Of a DNA stretch of 64,000 nucleotides, positions 37,894 to 46,734 are shown one piece after another. Where the stretch lies: assembly GCF_030815985.1 (NCBI RefSeq), contig NZ_JAUSXM010000001.1:1-64000 (forward strand). Direction: 5' to 3'. This stretch comes from Paenibacillus sp. W2I17. GTDB taxonomy: Bacteria; Bacillota; Bacilli; Paenibacillales; Paenibacillaceae. Both the position numbers and the translations under genes were made by a program. Below the pieces are notes generated by a model. That model was not told the DNA's origin. It was given only the letters and a program-made list of their open reading frames with translations, and searched no databases. Each line of letters begins with the position of its first letter. Position 1 is the stretch's first letter.

Positions 37894-39612
37894 ATGTTAG
37901 TTACGTTATCAATTCGTAATCTGGCTGTGGTGGAAGAAGTGGACGTTGTATTCCATCCGGGATTCCATGTACTTTCAGGGGAAACGGGTGCAGGAAAATC
38001 GATTATTATAGATGCACTTGGCTTAATTGCTGGTGGACGAAGTTCAGCGGATCTGATCCGGTACGGTTGTGATAAGGCAGAGATGGAAGCCTTGTTCGAG
38101 ATGGAGCAGAGTCATCCGGTATGGCAGACATTAGAGAAGCTGGGTATCCATTGTGAGCCTGAAGAGCATCTGGTCATTCGACGTGAACTGAACACACAGG
38201 GGAAGAGTACGTCCCGCATTAATGGGCAATTGGTCAATCTGACCATGCTGCGGGAAGTAGGCGAGAAGCTGATCAATATTCATGGACAACATGAACATCA
38301 GAGTTTGCTGCGTGCAGAGAGCCATCTGGGGCTTCTCGATACTTATGGCTCGGAAGTCATCGGACCTGTCAAAGCGAAGTATCAAGAGCGTTACAGCAAG
38401 TTTATCACGGCGGAAAAGGAACTGCGTGCGCTTCAGGAGTCCAGTCAGCGGGCATATCAACTCTTGGACATGTATCGCTTTCAGCTTGAGGAGATCGCAG
38501 CGGCAAGCCTTACACGAGGCGAGGATGAATTACTCGGGGAAGAACGGGTCAAACTATCCCATAGTGAGAAAATGATGGACAGTGTTGCTGGTGCATATGA
38601 TCTGCTCAGTGGTCAACGCGGGCTTGAAGCTGTGAGCATTGCTCTTTCAAGAATTGAAGACATTTCTGGATATGATAACAAAGGACTGCAACCTATTGTA
38701 GAGCAGCTGCAATCCGCATTTTATCAATTGGAAGATGCTACATTTCAGTTAAGGGATTACCGGGAGAAGATTGAATTTAATCCGGCAAGGCTGGAAGAAG
38801 TGGAGCAAAGGCTGAATCTGATTTCTGGCCTCAGACGGAAATACGGGGACAGTGTTGAACTTATTCTGAGTTATTATGATCAGATTAGCCATGAAACCGA
38901 CCAACTGGAGAACAAGGACGAACGGCTGGAGAAATTGCGAGCTGAACGTGACAAAATGCTTAACCTTGTGATGGAGTCTGCGGAAGAACTCAGCAAGGTT
39001 CGCAAACAATGCGCCGAGGAACTTGCTGCACAGGTGGAAAGCGAGCTCAAGGATCTGCAAATGGAGCGGACTACACTGCGTGTTCAGATTACTCCTTTCG
39101 AAGATCCAAAGGGCATTGAATGGAATGGACGTCGTATTCGTCTGAATCGTCAGGGTGCGGACAATGCGGAATTCCTGATTTCACCGAACCCGGGCGAGCC
39201 ATTACGACCACTTGGCAAGATTGCTTCAGGTGGTGAGTTGTCGAGAATGATGCTTGCGATGAAGAGTATCTTTGCGCGACATGACCGGATACCTGTGTTG
39301 ATTTTTGATGAAGTTGATACCGGAGTTAGCGGTAGAGCAGCTCAATCCATTGCGGAAAAACTGTTCCGCTTGTCTTCGACTTGTCAGGTTTTCTCAATAA
39401 CGCACTTACCACAAGTGGCTTGTATGGCAGATCATCAGTATCTCATTGAGAAACATGTCTACGATGGACGGACGATGACGCAGGTGGAATCGCTGTCAGA
39501 CGAAGGCAGAGTGAAGGAATTGGCACGTATGCTGGGCGGCGTGGAAATTACAGAAAAAACGCTGCATCACGCACAGGAAATGCTGAATTTGGCGGAAGCC
39601 AAAAAAGGGTGA
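37894..39612 (+). CDS. recN: DNA repair protein RecN
   Basis: The 572-residue SMC-like ATPase acts early in double-strand break repair. Walker A GETGAGKSIIIDAL is near residue 35; a coiled coil covers about 150-370; the signature LGKIASGGELSRMMLAMK and Walker B PVLIFDEVDTGVSG are C-terminal, then QVFSITHLPQVA. ATG 37894 follows CGGAGGTG (37877-37884). No LexA box was seen nearby. Confidence 0.96.
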   Translation: MLVTLSIRNLAVVEEVDVVFHPGFHVLSGETGAGKSIIIDALGLIAGGRSSADLIRYGCDKAEMEALFEMEQSHPVWQTLEKLGIHCEPEEHLVIRRELNTQGKSTSRINGQLVNLTMLREVGEKLINIHGQHEHQSLLRAESHLGLLDTYGSEVIGPVKAKYQERYSKFITAEKELRALQESSQRAYQLLDMYRFQLEEIAAASLTRGEDELLGEERVKLSHSEKMMDSVAGAYDLLSGQRGLEAVSIALSRIEDISGYDNKGLQPIVEQLQSAFYQLEDATFQLRDYREKIEFNPARLEEVEQRLNLISGLRRKYGDSVELILSYYDQISHETDQLENKDERLEKLRAERDKMLNLVMESAEELSKVRKQCAEELAAQVESELKDLQMERTTLRVQITPFEDPKGIEWNGRRIRLNRQGADNAEFLISPNPGEPLRPLGKIASGGELSRMMLAMKSIFARHDRIPVLIFDEVDTGVSGRAAQSIAEKLFRLSSTCQVFSITHLPQVACMADHQYLIEKHVYDGRTMTQVESLSDEGRVKELARMLGGVEITEKTLHHAQEMLNLAEAKKG

Positions 39613-39732
39613 AACGGACGGCTGGCGTAATGATTGACAGTAATAAAAGCCTGGGGGCGAGGTTATCTTAAAGGTACGCAATTGGCGACCACCTTTCGTC
39701 AAGCGAAAGAAGCAAAGGGAGTGTGACAGCCA

Positions 39733-41061
39733 TTGAATTCCCCCCTCAGGAAGAAATTGCTAGGTCTTTTATTTGCCTTCTTTCTTTGTGTGATTAGCCA
39801 GGCCATTCAGCCTGTGCAAAGTTATGCTTCACTGCCGGATGAATTGCAGGTGTTTGCTGGCAGGCAAGCGGATGTCCGGCTCGCTGTACCTGCTGCTTCA
39901 AGCGCCGTTGTAGATCGTCCTGATATCGTTGGTTTGGATGATCAGGCAGCGATGCATTTTACCAGGCAACAACCTTTGCATCTTCACCCCCAACAGACGG
40001 GACATGCCAAATTAACGTTGAAGTTGTGGGGTAAAATTCCGGTCAAAACAGTCCATGTGAATGTGATACCGGATTTGCGTGTTGTACCCGGGGGTCAAAC
40101 GATTGGCGTCAAAGTTAAATCGGCAGGCATTCTGGTGGTTGGTCATCATCTGGTCCATTCTGGGCAGGATGAGCGTGTATCGCCAGGAGAGACGGCTGGC
40201 ATTAAGCTCGGAGATCTGATTACGCATATGGATGGTAAACGTCTTGATGGCGTGGCAGGTGTCTCTGAAGCCGTTGAACTTGCAGGTAAAAGTAAAAAAG
40301 GTATTGATGTTGTGTTAAAACGTGGTAAGGAAACGGTGAAGACACGATTAACTCCGGCGTATGACTCCGAGGATCAAGCGTGGAGGCTTGGATTGTACAT
40401 TCGTGATTCTGCAGCCGGTGTTGGCACACTTACCTTCTATGCTCCAGATCAGGGCGTATACGGCGCACTGGGCCATGTCATTACAGATATGAACACACAA
40501 ACATCTATTGTTGTAGGTAGTGGTCAGATTGTTCAGTCCAATGTGACGTCCATTTCAAAAAGTGAAACCGGTGATCCGGGTGAAAAACGTGCTCATTTCC
40601 TCAAGGAAAGCAAAATTTTGGGCAATATTGAACGTAATACGGCTTTTGGCATCTTTGGTAAAATGTCCGGAAATCCTGAGCACAGTCTGTATTCGAAAGG
40701 TATTCCCGTCGCTTTTTCTCATGAAGTCAAAGAAGGACCGGCCGAAATACTTACCGTTGTTGACGGCCAACAAGTTGAACGCTTCTCCATTGACATTGTT
40801 CATGTAGCAGATCAAACCGAACCAGCAACAAAAGGTCTGGTACTTCGAATCACGGACCCGAAACTGCTGGATAAGACCGGAGGCATTGTTCAAGGGATGA
40901 GTGGCAGCCCCATTGTACAAAATGGTAAGTTGATCGGTGCAGTTACTCATGTATTCGTGAATGATCCGAAATCGGGTTACGGTTGCTTCATTGAATGGAT
41001 GTTACAAGATGCTGGCGTTATGATGAAAAAGGAAAACGATAAGAACCTCAAGGCTGGCTAA
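39733..41061 (+). CDS. spoIVB: SpoIVB serine peptidase
   Basis: SpoIVB is made in the forespore and signals across the membrane to start pro-sigma-K processing. The 442-residue protein has an N-terminal signal-anchor (LLGLLFAFFLCVISQAI), a PDZ domain (about residues 125-200; GIKLGDLITHMDGKRLDGVAGVSEAVE) and an S55 peptidase domain with the catalytic His in GALGHVITDM and Ser in GMSGSPIVQNGKLIGAVTHVF. TTG 39733 is the start, after GGGAGTG. It lies upstream of spo0A as in all Bacillus and Clostridium genomes known to me. Confidence 0.96.
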   Translation: MNSPLRKKLLGLLFAFFLCVISQAIQPVQSYASLPDELQVFAGRQADVRLAVPAASSAVVDRPDIVGLDDQAAMHFTRQQPLHLHPQQTGHAKLTLKLWGKIPVKTVHVNVIPDLRVVPGGQTIGVKVKSAGILVVGHHLVHSGQDERVSPGETAGIKLGDLITHMDGKRLDGVAGVSEAVELAGKSKKGIDVVLKRGKETVKTRLTPAYDSEDQAWRLGLYIRDSAAGVGTLTFYAPDQGVYGALGHVITDMNTQTSIVVGSGQIVQSNVTSISKSETGDPGEKRAHFLKESKILGNIERNTAFGIFGKMSGNPEHSLYSKGIPVAFSHEVKEGPAEILTVVDGQQVERFSIDIVHVADQTEPATKGLVLRITDPKLLDKTGGIVQGMSGSPIVQNGKLIGAVTHVFVNDPKSGYGCFIEWMLQDAGVMMKKENDKNLKAG

Positions 41062-41092
41062 ACAGCCCTGAGGTTCTTTTTTGTCGAAAGCA
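41041..41092 (+). terminator. Terminator overlapping the spoIVB end
   Basis: AAGAACCTCA-GGCTG pairs with CAGCC-TGAGGTTCTT, then T-run. The stop codon lies in the loop, and the last T begins a 0A box (TGTCGAA). Confidence 0.88.
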
Positions 41093-41098
41093 AACATA
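41092..41098 (+). promoter_or_regulatory. 0A box 1 upstream of spo0A
   Basis: Exact TGTCGAA, the Spo0A~P binding core, directly after the spoIVB terminator. Confidence 0.6.
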
Positions 41099-41166
41099 AT
41101 ATATCGGATAATGAAATAAATTATTTATTATATAGGATCAAGAAAAAAAAATAAAGAAAAATAATT

Positions 41167-41173
41167 TTCGACA
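41167..41173 (-). promoter_or_regulatory. 0A box 2 upstream of spo0A (inverted)
   Basis: TTCGACA, the reverse complement of TGTCGAA, at the 5' edge of the candidate sigma-H promoter. Confidence 0.6.
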
Positions 41174-41200
41174 GGAGGAATTTAACTTGCTGTGTCGAAA
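41174..41200 (+). promoter_or_regulatory. Candidate sigma-H promoter of spo0A with third 0A box
   Basis: GGAGGAATT (41174-41182) fits the sigma-H -35 (RNAGGAWWW) and GTCGAAA (41194-41200) the -10 (RNNGAAT) with an 11-base spacer. A 0A box TGTCGAA (41193-41199) overlaps the -10, so Spo0A can act on its own promoter. Confidence 0.55.
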
Positions 41201-41256
41201 ATTTAACCTGTAAGGAAATGTACGAAACGATGTTTAATTTAAAGGAGGATACCGTT

Positions 41257-42063
41257 TTGCAAAAAATTGAGGTATTGCTGGCCGATGATAATCGTGAATT
41301 TACGAATTTGCTTGCCGAATATATATCTGAGCAGGAAGATATGGAAGTAACCGGTATTGCATACAATGGAGAAGAAGTACTGCAATTGCTGGAGCAAACT
41401 CGGGATGTGCCGGATGTATTGATTCTGGATATTATCATGCCTCATCTGGACGGTCTGGGTGTGCTTGAGCGCTTGCGCAACCTGAACCTGTCTCCACAGC
41501 CTAAAGTCATTATGCTTACGGCATTCGGACAAGAGAATATCACACAGCGTGCCGTGCAACTCGGAGCTTCTTATTACATTCTCAAGCCGTTTGACATGGA
41601 AGTGCTTGCGAATCGTGTGCGTCAACTGGTGGGAACACAGACGGCGATGTCCACAAGCAGCGGATCATCCATGTTCATGAAATCCAATGTTGTGCCAATG
41701 GGCAAACACAAAAATCTGGATGCAAGCATTACGTCCATCATACATGAAATCGGCGTTCCTGCGCATATTAAAGGATATCAGTATTTGCGCGAAGCCATTA
41801 CGATGGTGTATAACAATATCGAAATTTTGGGAGCCATCACCAAAACACTGTATCCGGCGATTGCCGAAAAATTTAAAACCACGCCGTCCCGCGTCGAACG
41901 TGCGATCCGTCATGCCATTGAGGTGGCGTGGACGCGTGGTAACATCGACAGCATCAGCCACTTGTTTGGTTACACGATCAACATCAGCAAGTCGAAGCCG
42001 ACAAATTCGGAATTCATCGCCATGGTTGCTGACAAGCTGAGAATTGAGCATAAGGTAAGCTGA
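41257..42063 (+). CDS. spo0A: Sporulation master regulator Spo0A
   Basis: The 268-residue response regulator ends the phosphorelay and decides entry into sporulation. The receiver domain (about residues 1-125) has the acidic pocket Asp10-Asp11, phospho-acceptor Asp58 (LILDIIMP), Thr in MLTAFG and Lys in ILKPFD. A Ser/Met-rich hinge leads to the DNA-binding effector domain with [24 protein letters not shown] and the recognition helix [20 protein letters not shown] 41257 is the start, seven bases after AAAGGAGGA. Confidence 0.97.
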   Translation: MQKIEVLLADDNREFTNLLAEYISEQEDMEVTGIAYNGEEVLQLLEQTRDVPDVLILDIIMPHLDGLGVLERLRNLNLSPQPKVIMLTAFGQENITQRAVQLGASYYILKPFDMEVLANRVRQLVGTQTAMSTSSGSSMFMKSNVVPMGKHKNLDASITSIIHEIGVPAHIKGYQYLREAITMVYNNIEILGAITKTLYPAIAEKFKTTPSRVERAIRHAIEVAWTRGNIDSISHLFGYTINISKSKPTNSEFIAMVADKLRIEHKVS

Positions 42064-42189
42064 AAGGGTCAGGAGTAATGTTGGGCAAGAAATTTTGGAT
42101 TCAGATTAGATTCTAGCCAAATGAATTTTGGGGGTCAATGTCTGATTCGTTCATTTCATGCCGATAAACTTCTGTAATATATGCCAACG

Positions 42190-42239
42190 AATACCGTCAT
42201 TTAATGGATTAAAGATATCCAGTAAATGACGGTATTTTT
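42190..42239 (+). terminator. Terminator after spo0A
   Basis: AATACCGTCATTTA pairs with TAAATGACGGTATT, with an inner TGGAT/ATCCA stem, then T-run. Confidence 0.88.
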
Positions 42240-42416
42240 GCATAACGAAATAACACAGAACATGATGATGAAATTTAGTTTTGCATGATTGCTTCTCAAT
42301 TTAGAGTTTCTGCATTAAAGAAAGCTCCCTATAGCAAAATTCAGAAAAGGAAATATTTCATAAACTTTTACCCTCAGTTAACGCTTTTTCAAGTAGAAAG
42401 TGGTACGATGTGACCA

Positions 42417-42444
42417 TTGACAAAGACCTACATATATATTTAAA
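42417..42444 (+). promoter_or_regulatory. Possible promoter of the GGDDF gene
   Basis: Consensus TTGACA (42417-42422) with TTTAAA (42439-42444) 16 bases on. The remaining 42240-42416 stretch is AT-rich and shows no gene or clear structure. Confidence 0.45.
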
Positions 42445-42484
42445 AAGTTTGGATTAGATGCTACGAACAGAGGAGCAGAATAGT

Positions 42485-43441
42485 ATGTTTACGCAAATAG
42501 GCCAGATTGCTGAACCAATTCCTGTAGTACAATCTGATACAAAATGTGATATCGTCTATCATCTTTTCAAGTCCAATCCTAGTCTGGAAGGTATAGCTGT
42601 TATGGGGGAGAAGGTTGTGTCATTAATGATGCGGCCCCGATTCTTTCAGCAGATTGGCACCCAGTATGGCTATAATCTGTATATGGGACGTCCTGTAGAA
42701 CTGGTGATGAACACGCAGGCACTGGTCGTGGATTATTCGGAACAGATTACAGATGTCAGTGTTCTAGCCATGGACCGAGATGAAGGGGAAATATATGATC
42801 TTGTGTTGGTCACGTCAGGAGAAAGTTTCTTTGGAGCTGTGAGTATTCGGCGTTTGCTACTTGCTGTTGCTGATGTACGGGCTGAAATGGCGATTTTTAT
42901 GAACCCGCTGACTGGTCTTCCTGGTAATCATATCATAGATGAAAGGCTGTCTCAGGCTCTTCAGATGGACCAATTTAGCGTACTGTACGTTGATCTTGAT
43001 CAATTCAAATCCTACAATGATAGCTACGGCTTCAAAATGGGGGATCAGCTTATTCAGGCGACAGCTAACTTGCTTCGCAAGCTATTTGTTCCCCCTGAAG
43101 CTTTTCTTGGACATATCGGTGGTGATGATTTTATTACAATCCTGAATCACCATGATTACAAATATATTAGTGAGGAAGTCATCTTAGGTTTTGAGGAAAT
43201 GAAAAGGACATTCTACAACGAACATGATTGGCATCATCAATATGTTCTGGGGGAAGGACGTTCCGGGCTAAATCGGCCCATTCCTCTCGTGTCGGTATCC
43301 ATCGCCGTTGTAACCAATAGCAAGCAAAAATATGAAAACATAGATCAGATTATTGATGAGGCTACACGCATCAAAAAAAGTTGTAAAGCGATTGCTGGCA
43401 GTATCATCTGTGCAAATGATATCATCAGTCATCCATGTTAG
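42485..43441 (+). CDS. GGDEF-domain protein with variant GGDDF motif
   Basis: The 318-residue protein has an N-terminal domain (about 1-130; weakly CBS-like, with VVSLMMRPRFFQQIGTQYG) and a C-terminal GGDEF domain. The GGDEF signature PLTGLPGNHII, DLDQFKSYNDSYGFKMGD and HIGGDDFITIL are present, so the catalytic-site motif is GGDDF: Asp replaces the conserved Glu. Whether it makes c-di-GMP, binds GTP only or has lost activity cannot be told. No inhibitory RxxD site directly before the motif is visible. ATG 42485 follows AGAGGAG; ATG 42458 has no SD. Confidence 0.85.
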   Translation: MFTQIGQIAEPIPVVQSDTKCDIVYHLFKSNPSLEGIAVMGEKVVSLMMRPRFFQQIGTQYGYNLYMGRPVELVMNTQALVVDYSEQITDVSVLAMDRDEGEIYDLVLVTSGESFFGAVSIRRLLLAVADVRAEMAIFMNPLTGLPGNHIIDERLSQALQMDQFSVLYVDLDQFKSYNDSYGFKMGDQLIQATANLLRKLFVPPEAFLGHIGGDDFITILNHHDYKYISEEVILGFEEMKRTFYNEHDWHHQYVLGEGRSGLNRPIPLVSVSIAVVTNSKQKYENIDQIIDEATRIKKSCKAIAGSIICANDIISHPC

Positions 43442-43563
43442 AAGTAAATACACATACGAAATAAACTGAAATATACATTTATACGAGAACGTAGAGGACA
43501 GAATGAACCTCAAGAATTGAAGCATCGCATTAATACCCATAACAGTAAAATGCAGAAATGCAG

Positions 43564-43610
43564 AAAAACCGCTATTCATCAGGCTTCAGTCACCTGTAAT
43601 AGTGGTTTTT
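43564..43610 (+). terminator. Terminator after the GGDDF gene
   Basis: AAAAACCGCTATT pairs with AATAGTGGTTTTT, with an inner CAGG/CCTG stem. The A and T runs make it usable in both directions. Confidence 0.75.
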
Positions 43611-43702
43611 CTATCATTGGATGCGAGTTGAGAACTGTGTTGCGAAAAGAAACACTTCAACCTCATTATGTATACATATAAGTATGTTTGAGCAAAGGGT
43701 AC

Positions 43703-44515
43703 TCAGATTCGAATATCGACGGATGGATATGAAGCAGCAGGAGATGTAGAAGCCGTAGTTTGCGGACCATTTCCTGATTCCTGATCTGTGGTTCCGCCAT
43801 CTGATGGGTGCTCCTTACTTCCCGTTCTCTTTCCTTCATTTACTTCCTGATTGTCTTCTCCAGATGTTGCAGAGATAGGAGGTTGTGCCGATTCTTTAGG
43901 GGCGGGCTGATGGATCTCTTCTACCAGTTCCCCAATCTTCTGATTGACCTTGCTGAGCTGAGAATTGATGTCCTGAACAACCTCTCGTTTTGCCTGAAAG
44001 ACGGTACGTTCTGAATTTTCCAGCATCATTGATTTGCCGAGATCGAGATCATTTGCGGGAGGATTGATCTCCAGAACAAGTCGGTCGAAGCGGGTTTCTC
44101 CTTCGGTGGTCTGAATGGAGCCCTGCATGCGATCGCGCAAACCGACCAGCTTACCCAATTGATCATAAGTCTGACTATGTTTAATTAGATGATCCATTGA
44201 TGGGACTTGTGTCTCGTCGGTTGGTTTGGGTTGTTGCTGTTGAGTCTTTTCGGGCTGTCTTAATTTGTTCTTTTCTTGCAATTCTTCAGCTTTAATTTGG
44301 GCAATCTGGCTGTCGATCTGTGATATGGAGCTTGTTAGGGATTTAATTCGCTGAGCCTTGGTTTTGGTATCCAACTCGTCATTGGTTTTTACACCTTGCA
44401 TTTCTTCATTGAGCCGGATCTTCTGCTGCATGAGTCCCTGAATTTCTTTATCCCGACTGGAGACTTGATTCCCGGGAGTGAAACTGCTTTTGGTTGCAGA
44501 TGAGATTGAATTCAT
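43703..44515 (-). CDS. Coiled-coil, FlxA-like hypothetical protein
   Basis: The 270-residue protein is hydrophilic, without signal peptide or membrane helix. Residues about 20-95 form a heptad-rich coiled coil ([44 protein letters not shown]) as in FlxA-like proteins. A Gln/Pro stretch follows, then a second helical part ([33 protein letters not shown]) and a low-complexity Ser/Thr/Gly tail. ATG 44515 follows AAGGAGAA. FlxA proteins are flagellum-associated in E. coli, but no flagellar gene is near, so the function is open. Confidence 0.75.
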   Translation of the reverse strand: MNSISSATKSSFTPGNQVSSRDKEIQGLMQQKIRLNEEMQGVKTNDELDTKTKAQRIKSLTSSISQIDSQIAQIKAEELQEKNKLRQPEKTQQQQPKPTDETQVPSMDHLIKHSQTYDQLGKLVGLRDRMQGSIQTTEGETRFDRLVLEINPPANDLDLGKSMMLENSERTVFQAKREVVQDINSQLSKVNQKIGELVEEIHQPAPKESAQPPISATSGEDNQEVNEGKRTGSKEHPSDGGTTDQESGNGPQTTASTSPAASYPSVDIRI

Positions 44516-44652
44516 ATACTCTGTTCTCCTTCTACTCTTTATCATGGTTCTATTTACATATATCGGATGTTAAGAGAAGCATTTGAATAGCTCTTTTTTC
44601 GTCTGATTGGATTCAGTTACATTCGGTTGTATTGCGTACATCATCATAATAA

Positions 44653-44669
44653 TTGATAATAGTTATCAA
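44653..44669 (+). promoter_or_regulatory. Fur box upstream of the first AraC-SBP gene
   Basis: TTGATAATAGTTATCAA is a perfect inverted repeat (TTGATAA-TAG-TTATCAA) matching the Fur consensus core. It lies about 55 bases before the start codon and includes a TTGATA that can act as -35. Confidence 0.75.
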
Positions 44670-44722
44670 TAAATGAGTAGAGTACAGACACAAATTTATG
44701 TAGACGGAGATGGGTTAGTAAA

Positions 44723-46684
44723 ATGTGGAATGATTATTATATCCTCTGGAACTATGCTGCGGTGAGTATAACAGATATCCGTTACATGGAATTAGAGGCA
44801 TATGAAAAGATGAAATACAAATTTCCGACAAGTACCTTTGTACTCACCATTCAGGGTGATGCTGGAGTGACGATTGACAATCAAACATATGAAGTGAGTC
44901 GCTTTTATATTTTCCATGGGGGAAAAGGGAGTAAGTTGGTGATTCAAGCAGGCGAATCCGGATTGCGCCTATATTACTTGATGTACAAAGCAAACCTGCC
45001 TAGTGGAGGGAGAAATGATCTGGGAAGGTTAATGGAGCGTATCAATCCTTTCCAAATGAACTATGGCTTTACCCCCGATATGCCAACCATTCTATATGAG
45101 CAATTGAAAGAGATGCACTTTTTGTGGGATCAAAAGAACCCTATTCAGCACTTTCAGACCAAGAGTTTGTTCTATGCATTTGTGGAGCAGATCTCATCAC
45201 AGATTCCTCGTATATCCAATCGCTATCCAAGTATTATGGATCAGGTCAGCAAAGTCATTGAAATTGTAGAGTCTTCCTACACCCAGCCACTTACACTTCA
45301 TGTTTTGGCAGAAATGATCGGTACCAGCCCAAGAAGTTTGTCACGCAAGTTCAAGCAGTCGACGGGATATAGTCCCATTGATTATCTGATTCAGTTTCGT
45401 TTGTTCAAAGCCAAGGAGATGTTGCTGCAAACGGACGCCACATTGGATGAGATCGCAGCAGGGATCGGTTATCCTGATGGATATTATTTGGGACGTATGT
45501 TCAAGAAACATACTGGTCTTTCTCCTTTGCAATTTAAAGAAAAGACCTCAGCACCCCTATATTGGCCTGATCTGACATCAGGCGTGGCGCGAAATGACAT
45601 TTTCAGAGGTGGAAGTGGAAGGTATGTTTATACTGATGGTGATAATCATTATCAATATAAGCATGGAGGGTCATTAAATATGAACAGACAGACAAGAACG
45701 GGAATGCTGCTTAGCATTTTACTAAGTCTTACGTTACTGCTAAGTGCCTGCTCTACAGGTGTTGCCAGTAATTCAAGCGGGGATGCATCCGGAAGCAAAA
45801 GTGCGTCAAGTTCCACGAAGACAGTAACAGCGGAGAATCAAAGCAAATCATCGGTACCCCGCACAGTCTCAACGGTGAAGGGAGATATTACAATTCCGGC
45901 TGAACCTAAACGGATTGTGGTTGACTTGTATCTGGGAAGTCTGATCGCCCTGGGGATTAAACCTGTGGGTACACCCGAGATGAACCTGAAAAATCCTTAT
46001 TTTATCAAATCACTTGAGGGCGTGCAGAATATAGGTGAATATGAAACCATTTCTCTCGAAAAGGTGTTGGAACTTGAACCGGATCTCATTGTGACAGGTA
46101 ATCCTGATTTATTTGATTCCTTTAGCAAGATTGCACCTACCTTGGTTGTACCTTATGGTGAATTGAAAAACACCCACGAAGAAATTGCCTATTTCGGTGA
46201 AGTACTAAATAAAGAAAAAGAATCTGAGGCATGGTTAGCCGATTATGACGCAAGAATTGCAGATGCTAAGAAACGTGTTGGTGAGGCAATTGATCCGCAG
46301 GCCGAGGTGTCGGTCATGCAGTTCTATGATAAAGCACCGTTGGCCTTTGGAGATAATTTTGGTCGGGGAGGTCAGGCAGTCTATAGCGCGCTTGGTATGA
46401 ATCCTCCTGCAGATAAAAAAGAGATCTTAATGAAGGATCAACTGGTTGAAGTTTCATCAGAAGCGATTCCTGAATTTGCCGGAGACTACATTATTCTAAC
46501 AGCGGACAATCTGACCCTGGAAGAGTTGAAATCGAAACCGGTCTGGAGTTCACTGGATGCCGTTAAAAATGATCGTGTGTTTATCTGGAGCCCGGATCGT
46601 TCATGGTACTTTGACCCGATTGCAACATTGGATCAAACAGAGGAATTGGCCGCGTGGTTTACGAAGATCTCTGAACCAAATTAA
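44723..46684 (+). CDS. AraC regulator fused in frame to an iron-siderophore binding lipoprotein (copy 1)
   Basis: One frame of 653 codons without stop. Residues 1-150 form a sensor-like domain (KFPTSTFVLTIQGDAGVTID); about 165-270 two AraC helix-turn-helix motifs (HVLAEMIGTSPRSLSRKFKQ; LDEIAAGIGYPDGYYLGRMF). After a linker (270-319), Met320 starts a lipoprotein signal peptide with lipobox LLSAC, then a Ser-rich tether and an FepB/FecB-like siderophore-binding domain (VKGDITIPAEPKRIVV to the end). B. subtilis Btr also joins AraC and SBP domains but has no signal peptide. Here the internal start has its own SD and Fur box. ATG 44723 follows GGAGATGGG. Expression is probably iron-repressed. No permease genes are adjacent. 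Confidence 0.88.
   Translation: MWNDYYILWNYAAVSITDIRYMELEAYEKMKYKFPTSTFVLTIQGDAGVTIDNQTYEVSRFYIFHGGKGSKLVIQAGESGLRLYYLMYKANLPSGGRNDLGRLMERINPFQMNYGFTPDMPTILYEQLKEMHFLWDQKNPIQHFQTKSLFYAFVEQISSQIPRISNRYPSIMDQVSKVIEIVESSYTQPLTLHVLAEMIGTSPRSLSRKFKQSTGYSPIDYLIQFRLFKAKEMLLQTDATLDEIAAGIGYPDGYYLGRMFKKHTGLSPLQFKEKTSAPLYWPDLTSGVARNDIFRGGSGRYVYTDGDNHYQYKHGGSLNMNRQTRTGMLLSILLSLTLLLSACSTGVASNSSGDASGSKSASSSTKTVTAENQSKSSVPRTVSTVKGDITIPAEPKRIVVDLYLGSLIALGIKPVGTPEMNLKNPYFIKSLEGVQNIGEYETISLEKVLELEPDLIVTGNPDLFDSFSKIAPTLVVPYGELKNTHEEIAYFGEVLNKEKESEAWLADYDARIADAKKRVGEAIDPQAEVSVMQFYDKAPLAFGDNFGRGGQAVYSALGMNPPADKKEILMKDQLVEVSSEAIPEFAGDYIILTADNLTLEELKSKPVWSSLDAVKNDRVFIWSPDRSWYFDPIATLDQTEELAAWFTKISEPN
45640..45654 (+). 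promoter_or_regulatory. Perfect Fur box inside the fusion frame (copy 1)
   Basis: TGATAATCATTATCA equals the Bacillus 7-1-7 Fur consensus at every position. It is read as the linker residues DNHYQ and lies ten bases before the SD GGAGGG (45665-45670) of the internal start. A TATACT at 45629-45634 could be a -10 without a clear -35. Confidence 0.8.
45680..46684 (+). CDS. Iron-siderophore binding lipoprotein from internal start (copy 1)
   Basis: This nested frame of 334 residues starts at ATG 45680, nine bases after GGAGGG. The first 25 residues are a textbook lipoprotein signal peptide: basic MNRQTR, hydrophobic LLSILLSLTLLLS, lipobox Cys. The rest has the cluster III (helical backbone) substrate-binding features RIVVDLYLGSLIALGIKPVG, EKVLELEPDLIVTGNPDLF and a C-terminal VWSSLDAVKNDRVFIW. 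The protein is inferred to bind ferric siderophore at the membrane surface and to use a permease encoded elsewhere. Whether it is made alone, as part of the fusion, or both, is not decided by sequence. Confidence 0.7.
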   Translation: MNRQTRTGMLLSILLSLTLLLSACSTGVASNSSGDASGSKSASSSTKTVTAENQSKSSVPRTVSTVKGDITIPAEPKRIVVDLYLGSLIALGIKPVGTPEMNLKNPYFIKSLEGVQNIGEYETISLEKVLELEPDLIVTGNPDLFDSFSKIAPTLVVPYGELKNTHEEIAYFGEVLNKEKESEAWLADYDARIADAKKRVGEAIDPQAEVSVMQFYDKAPLAFGDNFGRGGQAVYSALGMNPPADKKEILMKDQLVEVSSEAIPEFAGDYIILTADNLTLEELKSKPVWSSLDAVKNDRVFIWSPDRSWYFDPIATLDQTEELAAWFTKISEPN

Positions 46685-46734
46685 GTCTAACAAGTGATTG
46701 ATGAGATGAAATCCAATTCCACTCTAAATTTCAG

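Noticed and set aside
42240..42416. Hidden gene in the AT-rich gap after spo0A
   Set aside because: No frame with SD of useful length on either strand.
45541..45680. Assembly error joining separate araC and lipoprotein genes
   Set aside because: The same junction occurs independently in the second copy with identical spacing, so an error is unlikely, though resequencing would settle it.
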